A stretch of DNA of 64,000 bases. Source: an uncultured Poribacteria bacterium. GTDB taxonomy: Bacteria; Poribacteria; WGA-4E; PCPOR2b. The notes beneath the pieces were generated by a model, which worked only from the letters and a program-made list of their open reading frames with translations, was not told where the DNA came from and ran no database searches. The stretch lies in assembly GCA_958296125.1 (NCBI GenBank), contig OY282444.1, forward strand, positions 4,435,623 to 4,499,622, given 5' to 3'. Position 1 is the stretch's first letter, and the number at the start of each line of letters is the position of its first letter. The translations under genes and the position numbers were made by a program. This document shows positions 25,524-35,688 of the stretch, in pieces.

Positions 25524-26687
25524 CTAAAACCGTGTCATCATCTGATGATAGATATCAACAGCTTTCAAGACCTGTTCGCACTCAACCCACTCAACTGCAG
25601 CGTGTGCCTGATCAATACTGCCGGGCCCGAAGACGATGGCGGGAATACCGACGGAGGTGAACTTACTGGCATCGGTGCCGTAGGGAACGCCTGTTATCTC
25701 TGCTGCCCCGATCACGGATTCACACGCGCTGACAGCAACCTGCACGACGCGCTCAGCTTCAGGGGTCTCCATCGGGTTATCCATGAGGTAGGGTGTCTCC
25801 ATCGTAACATCTAAATCTGGATCGGCGGCTTGGGCACGCGCTAACCGTTCTTGAAATGGGACGAGGGTCTCCTCCGGTGTTTCGCCCGGAATAACGCGGC
25901 GATCAATCTCAATAACACATTGGTCTGGGACGAAGTTGACCTGCACGCCCCCGGAAATGACACCGATATTGAGCGTTGGGCTACCGGTGAGTGGATGGGT
26001 CTGGGCGGCATAGTTCGGTGCGATTTCGTCTTCAATCGCACGGATCAGTCGGGTCATTTTTGAAATGGCGTTTATACCGAGATACGGCTTGGCACTATGG
26101 GCAGCGACCCCTTTCACAATGAGTTGGAAACGTGCCAACCCCTTGTGTGCACGGATAACCGCTAACTCGGTTGGCTCGGAGATGACCGCTGCCTCGGCTC
26201 GGATAGTTTCCGCCAATCGCAGCGCGCCCCGAAAGCGATACTCTTCATCCACCGCGCCGGCGTATTTGATGGTGCACGGAGGTTTGACTCCGGACTCCTT
26301 GAGACGCTTCATCGCGTGTATCATTGCGACCCCCCCGGCTTTGGTGTCGCACGCGCCTCGCCCGTAGAGCAGCCCGTCCCGGATGTGCGGTTCATAGGGT
26401 GGAATGGTCATGACGCTGACGGAAGCGGTGTCCATGTGACATTCAAACAGCAACACGCGGTCCAGGTTTTCACCTTCTAATGTGGCGATGATATTGCTGC
26501 GCCCCGGTAGCACTTCGTCTGTTTCGTAGAGGATACCCACGGCATCGAAGAAATCGGCAAGATACTTGACCATCCCAATTTCACCGCGTGCTCCGCCGGG
26601 TAGATCGGCGTTTATGCTCTCTATCGCCACGACATCTTGCAGCGTGGCGAGGACTTCGTTATCGCTACGTATCCACGATTGGCTCAT
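25524..26687 (-). CDS. M20-family metallopeptidase / deacylase (ArgE/DapE type)
   Basis: 387 residues, start with GAGGAG upstream. Zinc-binding and catalytic motifs in order: FECHMDTAS (His-Met-Asp, about 82-90), LYGRGACDTKAG (bridging Asp, about 107-118), AVDEEYRFRG (catalytic Glu and ligand, about 144-153), SEPTEL and near the end FGPGSIDQAH (final His). The inserted dimerisation domain lies at about 175-290. The family hydrolyses N-acyl amino acids or dipeptides (ArgE, DapE, carboxypeptidase). Which one cannot be decided here. It is convergent with the acetyltransferase gene. Confidence 0.87.
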   Translation of the reverse strand: MSQSWIRSDNEVLATLQDVVAIESINADLPGGARGEIGMVKYLADFFDAVGILYETDEVLPGRSNIIATLEGENLDRVLLFECHMDTASVSVMTIPPYEPHIRDGLLYGRGACDTKAGGVAMIHAMKRLKESGVKPPCTIKYAGAVDEEYRFRGALRLAETIRAEAAVISEPTELAVIRAHKGLARFQLIVKGVAAHSAKPYLGINAISKMTRLIRAIEDEIAPNYAAQTHPLTGSPTLNIGVISGGVQVNFVPDQCVIEIDRRVIPGETPEETLVPFQERLARAQAADPDLDVTMETPYLMDNPMETPEAERVVQVAVSACESVIGAAEITGVPYGTDASKFTSVGIPAIVFGPGSIDQAHAAVEWVECEQVLKAVDIYHQMMTRF

Positions 26688-26985
26688 TGATTTTCTCCTC
26701 TCGATTGTGGAATGACTTTCCTTTGATTTTTTCTGACCCCCCTGACCCCTTCTGCCCCCGTCTACCCCCCCTTAATCCCCCCCGCAAGCGGGGGGGAGGG
26801 GGCCTATGCTATAATCCCCTCGCAAGTTGGGGGAGGGGCCCCTGAAGTATTGAGGGACCCTACTCGCTGCGTTTTCAAACGAGCCTTGTTGGTTATTATG
26901 CCATAATTTCGCAAATTGCGTAAGTCCTAATTGATTTAATTTTTAAGCGGGCTGCCCCTCCTCCAGTTTCTCGGCGGCCTGGGGG

Positions 26986-27160
26986 CGATCATGACATAAG
27001 TCCCTCCCCCCGCTTGCAGCGCGATCATGACCTAAGCCCCTCTCCCCCCCGCTTGCAGCGCGATTGTGACATAGGCCCCTCCCCCCCTCGCTTGCAGCGC
27101 GATTGTGACATAGGCCGCCTCCCCCCCTCGCTTGCAGCGCGATTGCCGCCTCCCCCCCGC
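26986..27160. repeat. 39-40-base tandem repeat, about four units
   Basis: GCTTGCAGCGCGAT recurs at 27012, 27051, 27090 and 27130, each followed by a CATGACNTANGCC-like segment and a C-run. The array ends in a CCCCCCCGCTTGCGGGGGGG hairpin (about 27143-27172). With a related CCCCCCCGCAAGCGGGGGGG hairpin at about 26777-26796 it fills most of the gene-free gap 26688-27413. The frames through it are low-complexity. Confidence 0.65.
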
Positions 27161-27307
27161 TTGCGGGGGGGATTAAGGGGGGGTCAAAGGGGATTTTGGG
27201 AAACCATCGCGCTCCGACAAGCGTTATGTCCCGTGGTGGATCTTGGCTGAATACTGAATTTCGGGCTTGAGAAATCCCTCCCACAAAACAGAATCGATCG
27301 AAACGAC

Positions 27308-27336
27308 TTGACAAAATTTGCGATCGGATGTATTAT
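27308..27336 (+). promoter_or_regulatory. strong sigma70-like promoter for the giant secreted protein
   Basis: TTGACA (27308-27313), 17-base spacer, TATTAT (27331-27336), 78 bases before the start at 27414. Confidence 0.6.
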
Positions 27337-27413
27337 GTAAATAGGACTTTATTATGTTGGGAATTGAGTTGTTCTAAAATAAAATTGACATTTTACACAA
27401 AAAGAAAGGTTTT

Positions 27414-30400
27414 ATGATGATTGAACGAGAAAGGATGAACCTTCAGAAGTTAAGCGTGTTTTTAGTTATCAGTTTGATGTTGGTTGCGGGCCTGTTCGTT
27501 AACGAGGCCGCGCCGCAGGGCAAGATATTGTCAGATGTAATAAGTTTCTGGGTTAATGAGGCGGGCGAGCGGCCAAACAGAGGTATTGTTCCGATGGAGG
27601 ATATTCGACCCGGCGAGACTTATAACCTGGGAATTGCGTATACATCGCACAACGACGACAATAAGCAGGGGATTCGAGTGTGGATTCCAGACGGTGTTCG
27701 ATTGGTTCCGGGTTCCCTAGGGGTCCGGGTGCGTGCTCCCATCACAGGAGCACCGGCTATAATTGTAGGACGATGGTTGGTAGTTAAAAATGCTGATGGG
27801 GACATAGTGTCAGGACAGCCCCCTTACAATGCAGGAGACTTCAGGACGGATGGGCTGGCTTACGGTAATCTTCACTCTGATATTGGCTATAGTTTGCATG
27901 GGGGGGCTGTGCAGGCGGGGGAAGGAAATTTTGGTGACGAGGGTTTATTCCTTGACGGGAATCAGATAACAGTCAGATCATCAATTGACGATTTGGAAGC
28001 TAAAACCACTAGACTTGCCAGGGATTCAATAACGACCTATCCTGCCATAAGAATTCACTACCTAATTTACTGTAAAATCCGTTTCCCTTCCATTACCAGC
28101 GACACTACCTATGCATTCAGGTATCAGGTCAACACACCAGGTAGCGGCGGCACAAGCGACAGTTGGAGAGAGCTAAACACGACCTCCATAAGCCTCACCG
28201 GTCTCCCGACCCGTTACCATAATGTCCAGGGTTCGCGTCCGAAAGCGACAGCGATCACTGATCCACCCACTTGGCTCGATTACCCCCCCGGTGTTTCACT
28301 ACGGGGGCCGACGCTGATATATGACCCTCAGGACCGTGCACCCGTATATGGAACGCTTCAAGGAGGAAATTTGGGCGGGTTCGGCGGATCGGACGAACAA
28401 TTAAATCGAGTACTTTACGGAACCAGGAGGAAAAAGGAGGAAACTCCTGATGCAAGTATGAAAAGAAGAAGACAAACAGGCACCCCCTCCGATGCCAACT
28501 TTTATTTAACCGTCAGAGCCGGCCTGTCAGGCCGAGTAAGTGTAGGTTGGGGCCACCGAGCTGATGCCGGGCCCACCACGACACCCGACCCGATTGCCAT
28601 TCATAGTGTTACTGCACCTACTCTCCCTCTTGCTGCGGGCAGTGTTCGCAATGTTCTGGAATTTTCCTACACACCACGGATTGCCAACATGGTTGGCGGT
28701 CGGTTTCGGATTGAGATACCAAGGGGTTGGAAGGTTTCTAACAAGTTCCTAAAAATCTCAGTCAAGGAGGTTACTTTTGATGATAGGCGAAGGCAGGTTA
28801 CTGCTCCTGATAGATTGGTATACGAAACGGATAAAGATGGCAACGTCACCGAAGGCACTAACCTCACAGACAATCCCGACCTGACAAATGTAGAATTTAC
28901 AGCGGACCAGCGGATAACCGTCACCCTCGGTTCAGCTTGGATTCCGAGGGCTAGCATTCATGAAACAACCCTCATCATCCGATTGGGTGATGTGACTGCC
29001 GCTATCCCTAGGAGTCTGCCTAGCACGGACGATCGGGGGACTATCCTTGCGACTGAGACGGACGATGATGTCATGTATTTTGGCTATCCATTCCAATGCA
29101 GTGAGGCTCCCAGGACCCGTGTGCTGAGTCTGTTATCGGGTCAACCCGTGGTCAGGGTTGGCAATATCATAGGAGATACGACTGACGATCGAGACCCCCT
29201 CGAAAGAAAAGTTGTGATTAAACCGGGGCGAGTCTTCCCGGGCGAGTCAAAGATTTCCTTTGACATTACCTTTACGGCCCCTGGGCCGATGTATGGTCGG
29301 GATTTAAAAATATCGATACCGGACACGCTCCAACCGGATGATGATGGCATTGTATTAGCGGATATTGGTAAGACCTCGTCATCGCAAGTTTATGTGAGAC
29401 AAAGGGGCGGGGCACATGGTGATATTGGTGTAATTGCGGTAGCCCCTGAGACTGATATACACAAAGCCGGTAATGATGGGGACACCATAACTATCCCCAT
29501 GACTAAGATGAATATAGGTCAGCAAGTTATCGTCTCCTATACTCGCGACACCGCGATTCCCAGTAATGCTTTTACTGTTTCTGTCGATCCTGATAAGATT
29601 AATCAGAGTGCTTTCTTGGCATTAACCGCAGTCACCGGATCAACCGGGGAGGATAAAGCGGTAGAGAAGATCGAGGGCGGGGTGATAATTAACAGTGCCG
29701 GTTCTGGTAAGGTGGATCTGTCGCCGGTTTCGGTGGAGGCGGGTTCGCAGCGTCGCGATATTACCGTGACGTATACCGCGTATACCGACCTTACCAACAC
29801 AACAATAGAGATAGAGCCGAAGGGGCTTGTCATAGATACCGATGCCAATAGCACGCAGAAACTCCAAGACGATGACTCTGCTGCCTACGGGTATGTTACG
29901 GGTTCGGAGTCTGATAGTTTAACGGTAGATGCGGATAAGCTGACTTGGACAGGTATCAGCGTTAAGAAAGGGAAAACGGTAACGGCGAGAATCCGCCGAG
30001 TCAACATCGTAGCCGAAGCGAACGAGTATCCCTGGGATGTGGAGGTTGGAGATGCGCCCCTTGTGGACGATCCGACCACCACAGATGTGAATGAGATCCC
30101 GATCCTCTCCGTTGTGCAGACCTCAGCGGATGCGATAAAATTTGCAATCGATGGGGCCGACACGTTCGATGCCGGTAGTGAGTCCACCATCAATTTCAAG
30201 TTTACAGCGGAGTTGACCCCGATACGGGGTGGCTTGGTTCGGTTGACCATCCCGTCCGGGTTGGGCAGTGCGCCGACGAAGTCCAAAAAGACAGCGGGAC
30301 GGGTGGCAGTCAGTGGCGATGCGAAAAAGAGCGGGGGGATCGCTGCTATTGGTAACGATGAGATCACCGTTTCCGGTCGGACGGTCAGCGTTGCGGTTGG

Positions 30401-33400
30401 GAAGTTGGGTGTCGGTGGTTCCGTCATAATTACGTATGGTAGCACGGCTGATGATGGGAAGGCGGCGGTGTTACATCATGTCGCCAGTGCTGTCAAAGTG
30501 ATTGGTAGTTTTAGAACCTCCTCAGGTGCGAGCACCCGGACGGCCGGGACAGTTACGGTCACGCTGGGCAATATCATTGACGGGCAGGGTGTTGCGGTGC
30601 TATCGCCGGCCTCGATAGAGGCGGGCAGTAGTCATCGGGCACTAGAGGTGACGTTCACAGCGGCGGGCACGATGGACGGGGGCGCGGTAAGTCTCCAGCT
30701 TCCATCGGGTTGGGGTTCAATGCAGAATGACCCTCAAAAGCGGAATTACATAACGACACGCGGTTCGGGGGTCTCCTCATTGGAAATCAACAGTAACCTC
30801 GTGATCGCGACGATCGACAAGCTCGCCAAAGGTGGAAGTTTCCGATTTATCTACGGCGGTGGGACCGGTGCCGATGTTGGTGCGGAGGTTCAGGACGTTG
30901 TTGGGATCGCCGACTTCACGATTAAATCCGATGGGGATGGGGACAGCGTTTTTGCCCTCATTACCAGTGATTTGGAGCACAAGGACCGGGAGAAGATAAG
31001 AAACCCTGACAAGACGGGGAAGATTTATAAAGATAAGCCCGGTATCTTACAAATCAAAGTAACCAGTGCATTGGACGGCACCGGGACCGTGACGGTTGAT
31101 ACGGAAACGGTCCGTGCGGCTGCGGACGATGTGAAATTGGAGTTTACCTACACCCCGAGCCAGACTATTGAAGATGGGGCGTTGAAAATTACCGTGCCGT
31201 CGAGCTGGAGTAAACCGCAGGTTGAAGAGGTGGGCGAGCCAGGATATACCGAAGTGGAAGGCGTTGGGCTTGGCTCCGCCGCGGACGATGATAAGTTCTC
31301 TGTGACGGTGCCTATCTTCTCGCTTGACAAAACTAATAGTATTAGGATCACCTACGGTGCTGCCGGCACCGGGCGTGCGGTAGCCTCTGCTACGACGGGC
31401 ACCGATGCGTTTCGGGTTGCGATTCGGGGGCATGAAGGGGGCAACTTTGCGCCGATCCGCACGCAACCGACGATAACGGTCAACTCACAAGCGAGTGGGA
31501 AAGGCAAAGCAGTCCTTGCCGTAACCGATGGCGATGCGGCACTCCATACCGGGGATACTGACCGCGAGCTGACTGTCACCTACACCGCGGCGGGTCAAAT
31601 GATTGGGGGCAAGGTTCGGTTGACCATCCCCGCTGGTTGGTCAGCACCGAGTGCGGAGACGGTAACGGTGACACCTGCGTTTTCGCCCACCTTTGGTGGT
31701 CAAATGATCATCGTTGAGGGTGTGAATTTGAGTGCCAACGGGACCGTGACGTTTGTCTATACCGGTGATGTGCAGCCGACTGCGGCGACGGGTGTTACCT
31801 TTGCCGTTGCGGTTCATGGCGGTGAGACAACTGATTCGTTTGTTGATGTCTCAGGCGAGGCGACGATGCTCACCGTTGATGTTGGAGAGTCGAGACCGGG
31901 CTCCGGTTCGGGGACCGTCACCCCGCGGATTGTCCAAGCGGGTGCAACGGGGGTGGACCTGACCTTTACCTACACCGCTGTCGGCATCATTGACGCTCCC
32001 CGTGAGTTCCGAGTTCAAGTCCCCGCGCCGTGGACGGCACCCAACAATGCTGCCACTTCAGAGGAGGACAAGGGAACCTACACCGTGGTGCACAGGCACA
32101 GGGGTGCCTCGACGACGGTGAGTGTGGAGAAACTGGACCCCGTCGGCCGGGACATGGTTGCCCGCGTGAAGTTGGGCGGGCTTGAGGTGGAAGCGGGTGA
32201 TGAGATCATCTTCACCTATGAGAATGCCGATGCCCCGACTGCCCGTGAAGTCACGCCGTTCAAGATTCTGTTTGATGGTAGGCCGATTGCAGTTGACGCT
32301 CAGGTCCGAGTCCAAGACTCCACACCGAGCCAGCTTTCGCTGAGCAGTGCCGGTGCCGTTTCCGCTGATGCCGGGGCGATGCCGCTAGCTATCACGGTTG
32401 GGCTGCGAGATGCCGATGGTAATGAGACCGCGCTGGGAACCGATGTCGATGTTACCCTCACCTCAACCTCAGCCGGCATCTTCTCTGAGACCGTTGAGGG
32501 GACGGGGACCGGAACCATCACCGTGACTATCCCTACAGGTGATGTTGCAGCACTGGTCTACTACCGGGATTCGACGGTTGGGACAGCGACGGTCACCGCG
32601 ATCGCGCCGAACCTGACACCGGCAGCGCATGAGGTAACGGTCGCGACCGATATGATAACCCTGCTGACCGCTTCGGTTGATACAACTATGGCGAAGACGG
32701 GGGATACCGTAACGGTCACCGCCACCGGCACCGCGAATCAGATGCTAACCTTCTCGATCGGTTCGATTGTTACTGGAGCCGCAATGACCGAGGGGCCTGA
32801 AGGGACCTATACCGGCAGCTATACAGCCGTTGCGGACCTGCATGATGGAGTCCATGAGGTCACGGTTACGCTCAACGCTTCGAGCTTGTCTGCGGGGATG
32901 TTGACCGTTGACACGATGGCACCGGCGGTAACAGTGACCGCATCGCCTGATACCGTTTCAAACGGGGAGATGGTGATGATTACGGCTACGGTTACAGATG
33001 CCGGAGCGATTGCTTCGGTGATGGCGGATGTCTCGATGCTGGATTCGACGCAAACGACGGTCGCACTGACCATGGCAGATGATACTTACAGTGCTGAAGT
33101 GACTATCAGTGCGGATAATGAAGCGATGAACGGCATGCAAACCATCACGGTGACAGCGATGGATGCCGCCGGCAATAGTGGCATGGCCGCTGCAACGGTT
33201 ATGTTACAAAATAGCCTCGAATACACTTCGATGATACCGGCAGGGGTTAGCTTGTTCCACGTGCCACTTAGGGTCGAAGGCCTTGACACTGTGGGTGATC
33301 TCCGCGAGATGATTGGCGAGACCACCGCCACGCTCGCCATCACCTATGATGGCAGTTCGTGGAATAGCCGCAGTGGGGACGTGCCGATAACCGCGGACCT

Positions 33401-34412
33401 GGGGATCCTCCTTTCGATGACCGCTGACACAACGGTCACCTTCACCGGTGAGGCGTGGGACGATGGCACCATTAACCTCAATGCGGGCCAGAACCTCGTC
33501 GGGCTGCCCCTCAACGATGCGGGCGTGACCAATATCAGCGACATCATAACGCTGTTCGGGGGAAGTGTCGTAAACATCATTGTTTCGATCGACGGCAATT
33601 TCCAAGCCATCAGCCGAGCCGGGGACCCCGGAGACGGGCCCGTCATGGGAGACGCAGCATATCTCATAACGGCGACCGCTGATGCTTCTGCAACGGTCAC
33701 CGGGGACGGGTGGGCTACCAACACGATGGCGGGGGCTGCACCCATTGCGCTCGCTGGATACAAGGTTGACGGTCAAACTCCTGTCCTTGATGTCCACGGG
33801 GCTGTCGTTGACGAAGTTACCGGCCTCGCAAAGGAAGGCTTCCGCGTCAAGGTGAAGAACCTATCAACCAAAACTTCACTCAGCCGGGTTACCTCCGATG
33901 AAACGGCAGCAGTCCGTGCCGAGACCAGGACTGGATACAATATGACCTTTGTTGACCTCAATGACGCTCACGCCGCACGAATCGGTGATGTCATTGAGAT
34001 TTCCGTTGATTCACCTGACCCGTTGATTGGGGTCAAGCCGGTGCGCCACATCGTTACAACAGATGATGTGAAGAGCGGTATCCTTGAGATAGAAGACCTC
34101 ATCGCTTATGAGATTCCGGCAGAGACCGAACTGCTTCGGAACTATCCAAATCCGTTCAACCCAGAAACGTGGATTCCGTATCGTCTGGCAGAAGATGCCA
34201 ACGTTACGTTGACCCTCTACGATTCCACCGGGCGGGTGGTGCGAACCCTTGATCTCGGCCATCAAACCGCAGCGGTTTATGAGTCGAGAAGCAAAGCTAT
34301 TTACTGGGATGGCAGAAACCGATTCGGGGAACAGGTTGCCAGCGGCATTTATTTCTATAGCCTCAGTGCCGATGACTTCTCTGCCACCCGTAAGATGCTG
34401 ATTCTAAAGTAA
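27414..34412 (+). CDS. giant secreted repeat protein with C-terminal PNPFNP/FlgD-like sorting domain
   Basis: 2332 residues. AAAGAAAGG precedes the ATG at 27414; an ATG at 27435 would also give the signal peptide (NLQKLSVFLVISLMLVAGLF). Residues about 25-570 form a unique region. About 580-1640 contains roughly seven repeats of about 140 residues, each with an (A)EAGS..R.(I/L)(T/E)VT(Y/F)TA core and an (L/V)(T/S)IPSGW-like strand. About 1640-1950 has invasin/Ig-like modules (for example APAVTVTASPDTVSNGEMV), about 1950-2130 a LVGLPLNDAG-type domain, and the end (about 2240-2332, YPNPFNPETWIPYRL ... GIYFYSL ... KMLILK) is a FlgD/T9SS-like sorting domain. Probably a cell-surface or matrix protein. 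No adhesive ligand can be named. Confidence 0.85.
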   Translation: MMIERERMNLQKLSVFLVISLMLVAGLFVNEAAPQGKILSDVISFWVNEAGERPNRGIVPMEDIRPGETYNLGIAYTSHNDDNKQGIRVWIPDGVRLVPGSLGVRVRAPITGAPAIIVGRWLVVKNADGDIVSGQPPYNAGDFRTDGLAYGNLHSDIGYSLHGGAVQAGEGNFGDEGLFLDGNQITVRSSIDDLEAKTTRLARDSITTYPAIRIHYLIYCKIRFPSITSDTTYAFRYQVNTPGSGGTSDSWRELNTTSISLTGLPTRYHNVQGSRPKATAITDPPTWLDYPPGVSLRGPTLIYDPQDRAPVYGTLQGGNLGGFGGSDEQLNRVLYGTRRKKEETPDASMKRRRQTGTPSDANFYLTVRAGLSGRVSVGWGHRADAGPTTTPDPIAIHSVTAPTLPLAAGSVRNVLEFSYTPRIANMVGGRFRIEIPRGWKVSNKFLKISVKEVTFDDRRRQVTAPDRLVYETDKDGNVTEGTNLTDNPDLTNVEFTADQRITVTLGSAWIPRASIHETTLIIRLGDVTAAIPRSLPSTDDRGTILATETDDDVMYFGYPFQCSEAPRTRVLSLLSGQPVVRVGNIIGDTTDDRDPLERKVVIKPGRVFPGESKISFDITFTAPGPMYGRDLKISIPDTLQPDDDGIVLADIGKTSSSQVYVRQRGGAHGDIGVIAVAPETDIHKAGNDGDTITIPMTKMNIGQQVIVSYTRDTAIPSNAFTVSVDPDKINQSAFLALTAVTGSTGEDKAVEKIEGGVIINSAGSGKVDLSPVSVEAGSQRRDITVTYTAYTDLTNTTIEIEPKGLVIDTDANSTQKLQDDDSAAYGYVTGSESDSLTVDADKLTWTGISVKKGKTVTARIRRVNIVAEANEYPWDVEVGDAPLVDDPTTTDVNEIPILSVVQTSADAIKFAIDGADTFDAGSESTINFKFTAELTPIRGGLVRLTIPSGLGSAPTKSKKTAGRVAVSGDAKKSGGIAAIGNDEITVSGRTVSVAVGKLGVGGSVIITYGSTADDGKAAVLHHVASAVKVIGSFRTSSGASTRTAGTVTVTLGNIIDGQGVAVLSPASIEAGSSHRALEVTFTAAGTMDGGAVSLQLPSGWGSMQNDPQKRNYITTRGSGVSSLEINSNLVIATIDKLAKGGSFRFIYGGGTGADVGAEVQDVVGIADFTIKSDGDGDSVFALITSDLEHKDREKIRNPDKTGKIYKDKPGILQIKVTSALDGTGTVTVDTETVRAAADDVKLEFTYTPSQTIEDGALKITVPSSWSKPQVEEVGEPGYTEVEGVGLGSAADDDKFSVTVPIFSLDKTNSIRITYGAAGTGRAVASATTGTDAFRVAIRGHEGGNFAPIRTQPTITVNSQASGKGKAVLAVTDGDAALHTGDTDRELTVTYTAAGQMIGGKVRLTIPAGWSAPSAETVTVTPAFSPTFGGQMIIVEGVNLSANGTVTFVYTGDVQPTAATGVTFAVAVHGGETTDSFVDVSGEATMLTVDVGESRPGSGSGTVTPRIVQAGATGVDLTFTYTAVGIIDAPREFRVQVPAPWTAPNNAATSEEDKGTYTVVHRHRGASTTVSVEKLDPVGRDMVARVKLGGLEVEAGDEIIFTYENADAPTAREVTPFKILFDGRPIAVDAQVRVQDSTPSQLSLSSAGAVSADAGAMPLAITVGLRDADGNETALGTDVDVTLTSTSAGIFSETVEGTGTGTITVTIPTGDVAALVYYRDSTVGTATVTAIAPNLTPAAHEVTVATDMITLLTASVDTTMAKTGDTVTVTATGTANQMLTFSIGSIVTGAAMTEGPEGTYTGSYTAVADLHDGVHEVTVTLNASSLSAGMLTVDTMAPAVTVTASPDTVSNGEMVMITATVTDAGAIASVMADVSMLDSTQTTVALTMADDTYSAEVTISADNEAMNGMQTITVTAMDAAGNSGMAAATVMLQNSLEYTSMIPAGVSLFHVPLRVEGLDTVGDLREMIGETTATLAITYDGSSWNSRSGDVPITADLGILLSMTADTTVTFTGEAWDDGTINLNAGQNLVGLPLNDAGVTNISDIITLFGGSVVNIIVSIDGNFQAISRAGDPGDGPVMGDAAYLITATADASATVTGDGWATNTMAGAAPIALAGYKVDGQTPVLDVHGAVVDEVTGLAKEGFRVKVKNLSTKTSLSRVTSDETAAVRAETRTGYNMTFVDLNDAHAARIGDVIEISVDSPDPLIGVKPVRHIVTTDDVKSGILEIEDLIAYEIPAETELLRNYPNPFNPETWIPYRLAEDANVTLTLYDSTGRVVRTLDLGHQTAAVYESRSKAIYWDGRNRFGEQVASGIYFYSLSADDFSATRKMLILK

Positions 34413-34472
34413 ATTAACCTCAGCGGGTAGGCGAGGCGAGCTGCCTGATGCCTCCCTACCCAACCTTAACCT

Positions 34473-34516
34473 AGCTGTTAAATGCTTCACACTGAGGCAT
34501 TTAGCAGCTTTTTTTT
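34473..34516 (+). terminator. intrinsic terminator after the giant protein gene
   Basis: A 13-bp stem with one mismatch or wobble (AGCTGTTAAATGC paired with GCATTTAGCAGCT) is followed by an eight-T run. It lies 60 bases after the stop codon. Confidence 0.8.
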
Positions 34517-34611
34517 GTGCAAATGATGAACCCCATTGATGGACATTCATGCTGCTTTGTCTGTGGGAGGGAATTCCAATTCCCGACGCAACCGTAGGGA
34601 ATAAATTCCTT

Positions 34612-35559
34612 TCATTCCAGCGCGATAACTCCCTTTCGCCTTTCTAAAACCGCTTCATACAGTCGCATCGATTTCAAACAATCGTTGATGCTCGCTATCG
34701 GCTCACGGTTTTCACGGATAGCCTTGACAAACTCTGTCAAGCTATGACCGTCACCGGTCAGTTCGCCGTTGCGTTGGTCACTGAAGTTATCCGTAAAGAC
34801 ATTCTGGGATTCGGCGTAGTGAGCAATCTCCCACAACCCGTCAAGGACAATATACTCCCCCTGCCCCGTGATTTCAATCCGATCATAGTTGCGTCGCCAG
34901 AGGCGTTGGCTATTCAGTTGAAGGTTTCCGACCGCGCCGTTCTCAAATTCCACCGCGACTGCGAAAGCCCCTTGCCCGCTCACCTCGTTATGGAACACAG
35001 CAACCTCTTTCGCCGGACCCGCGATGTATTGTGCGAGGTCGAAATGGTGGATAGCAAAATCCAAAAGATACCATTGCACCGTCTGATAGGGGCCGCTACA
35101 GAAAGAGCAGAAGAGCTGCGTCAACTGACCAAAGGACTCCTGCGCCATGATCTCTTTAGCACGGCTTACGCCCAAGCTAAACCGCCGCTGGAAATTGATC
35201 ATCAACGTTTTGCCAGTTTGGTCAACGGTCTCCGCGAGCTCGGTGGCATCCGCCAAAGATGGGGCAGGCGGCTTGGGCACAAAGACATGATAGCCCGCTT
35301 CCAAGGCTTCACGAACGAGCGGTTGACGTAGGTCGGGGCTCATACAGATGATGAGTGCTTCAAGGTCTTCCTGTTCCCACATTTTATGGCGATCTGTATA
35401 CCAACGTCCTGTGCCAAATTTCCCCGCGGCATCCTTCGCTTTCGATTCATCCACATCACAGACCGCTTGCAGCGCGACGGGGGCAAGGTGCAACGCCGGA
35501 TAAATAGTATGTCTGGCAAAGCCACCAGCACCGATAAATCCAATACGAAGTGGTTCCAT
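34612..35559 (-). CDS. Gfo/Idh/MocA-family oxidoreductase 3
   Basis: 315 residues, start with GGAGAAG upstream. Begins LRIGFIGAGGFARHTIYPAL, a clear NAD(P)-binding loop. The usual EKP motif reads PKPPAPSL (about 92-100): the catalytic-region Lys is kept but the preceding Glu is Pro. The C-terminal domain has YLLDFAIHHFDLAQYI with the conserved Asp and His (about 163-176). A sugar dehydrogenase role is likely. It is on the minus strand, heading a catabolic stretch with the Ldh2-type and UxuA-like genes. Confidence 0.85.
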   Translation of the reverse strand: MEPLRIGFIGAGGFARHTIYPALHLAPVALQAVCDVDESKAKDAAGKFGTGRWYTDRHKMWEQEDLEALIICMSPDLRQPLVREALEAGYHVFVPKPPAPSLADATELAETVDQTGKTLMINFQRRFSLGVSRAKEIMAQESFGQLTQLFCSFCSGPYQTVQWYLLDFAIHHFDLAQYIAGPAKEVAVFHNEVSGQGAFAVAVEFENGAVGNLQLNSQRLWRRNYDRIEITGQGEYIVLDGLWEIAHYAESQNVFTDNFSDQRNGELTGDGHSLTEFVKAIRENREPIASINDCLKSMRLYEAVLERRKGVIALE

Positions 35560-35600
35560 AGCTTCTTCTCCTGATAAAATGACGATTTGTTAATTTACTT

Positions 35601-35670
35601 GGCTCATGTCAAAAGAAAGTGCTCATGTTAAAAGAAAGTGCAAAGCGCGTGAAACGTGATGCGCGAAATG
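35601..35670 (-). repeat. dispersed repeat, copy 1 (TTTGCACTTTCTTTTGACATGA type)
   Basis: Minus strand reads CACGTTTCACGCGCTTTGCA then CTTTCTTTTAACATGAG and again CTTTCTTTTGACATGAG. Related copies are at 38671-38712 and 43931-43980. No function is apparent. Confidence 0.5.
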
Positions 35671-35688
35671 CCGATTCACTTATTGAGA

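Noticed and set aside
26986-27160. Possible CRISPR array
   Set aside because: Units are 39-40 bases in total with nearly identical sequence throughout, so there are no unique spacers, and no cas genes are nearby.
26943-27314. 123-codon frame through the 39-base tandem array
   Set aside because: Gly/Arg-rich low-complexity translation caused by the repeats; no start signal.
33204-33797. 197-codon antisense frame in the giant secreted protein gene
   Set aside because: The sense strand carries a continuous 2332-codon protein with domain structure; the antisense frame is a by-product of its composition.
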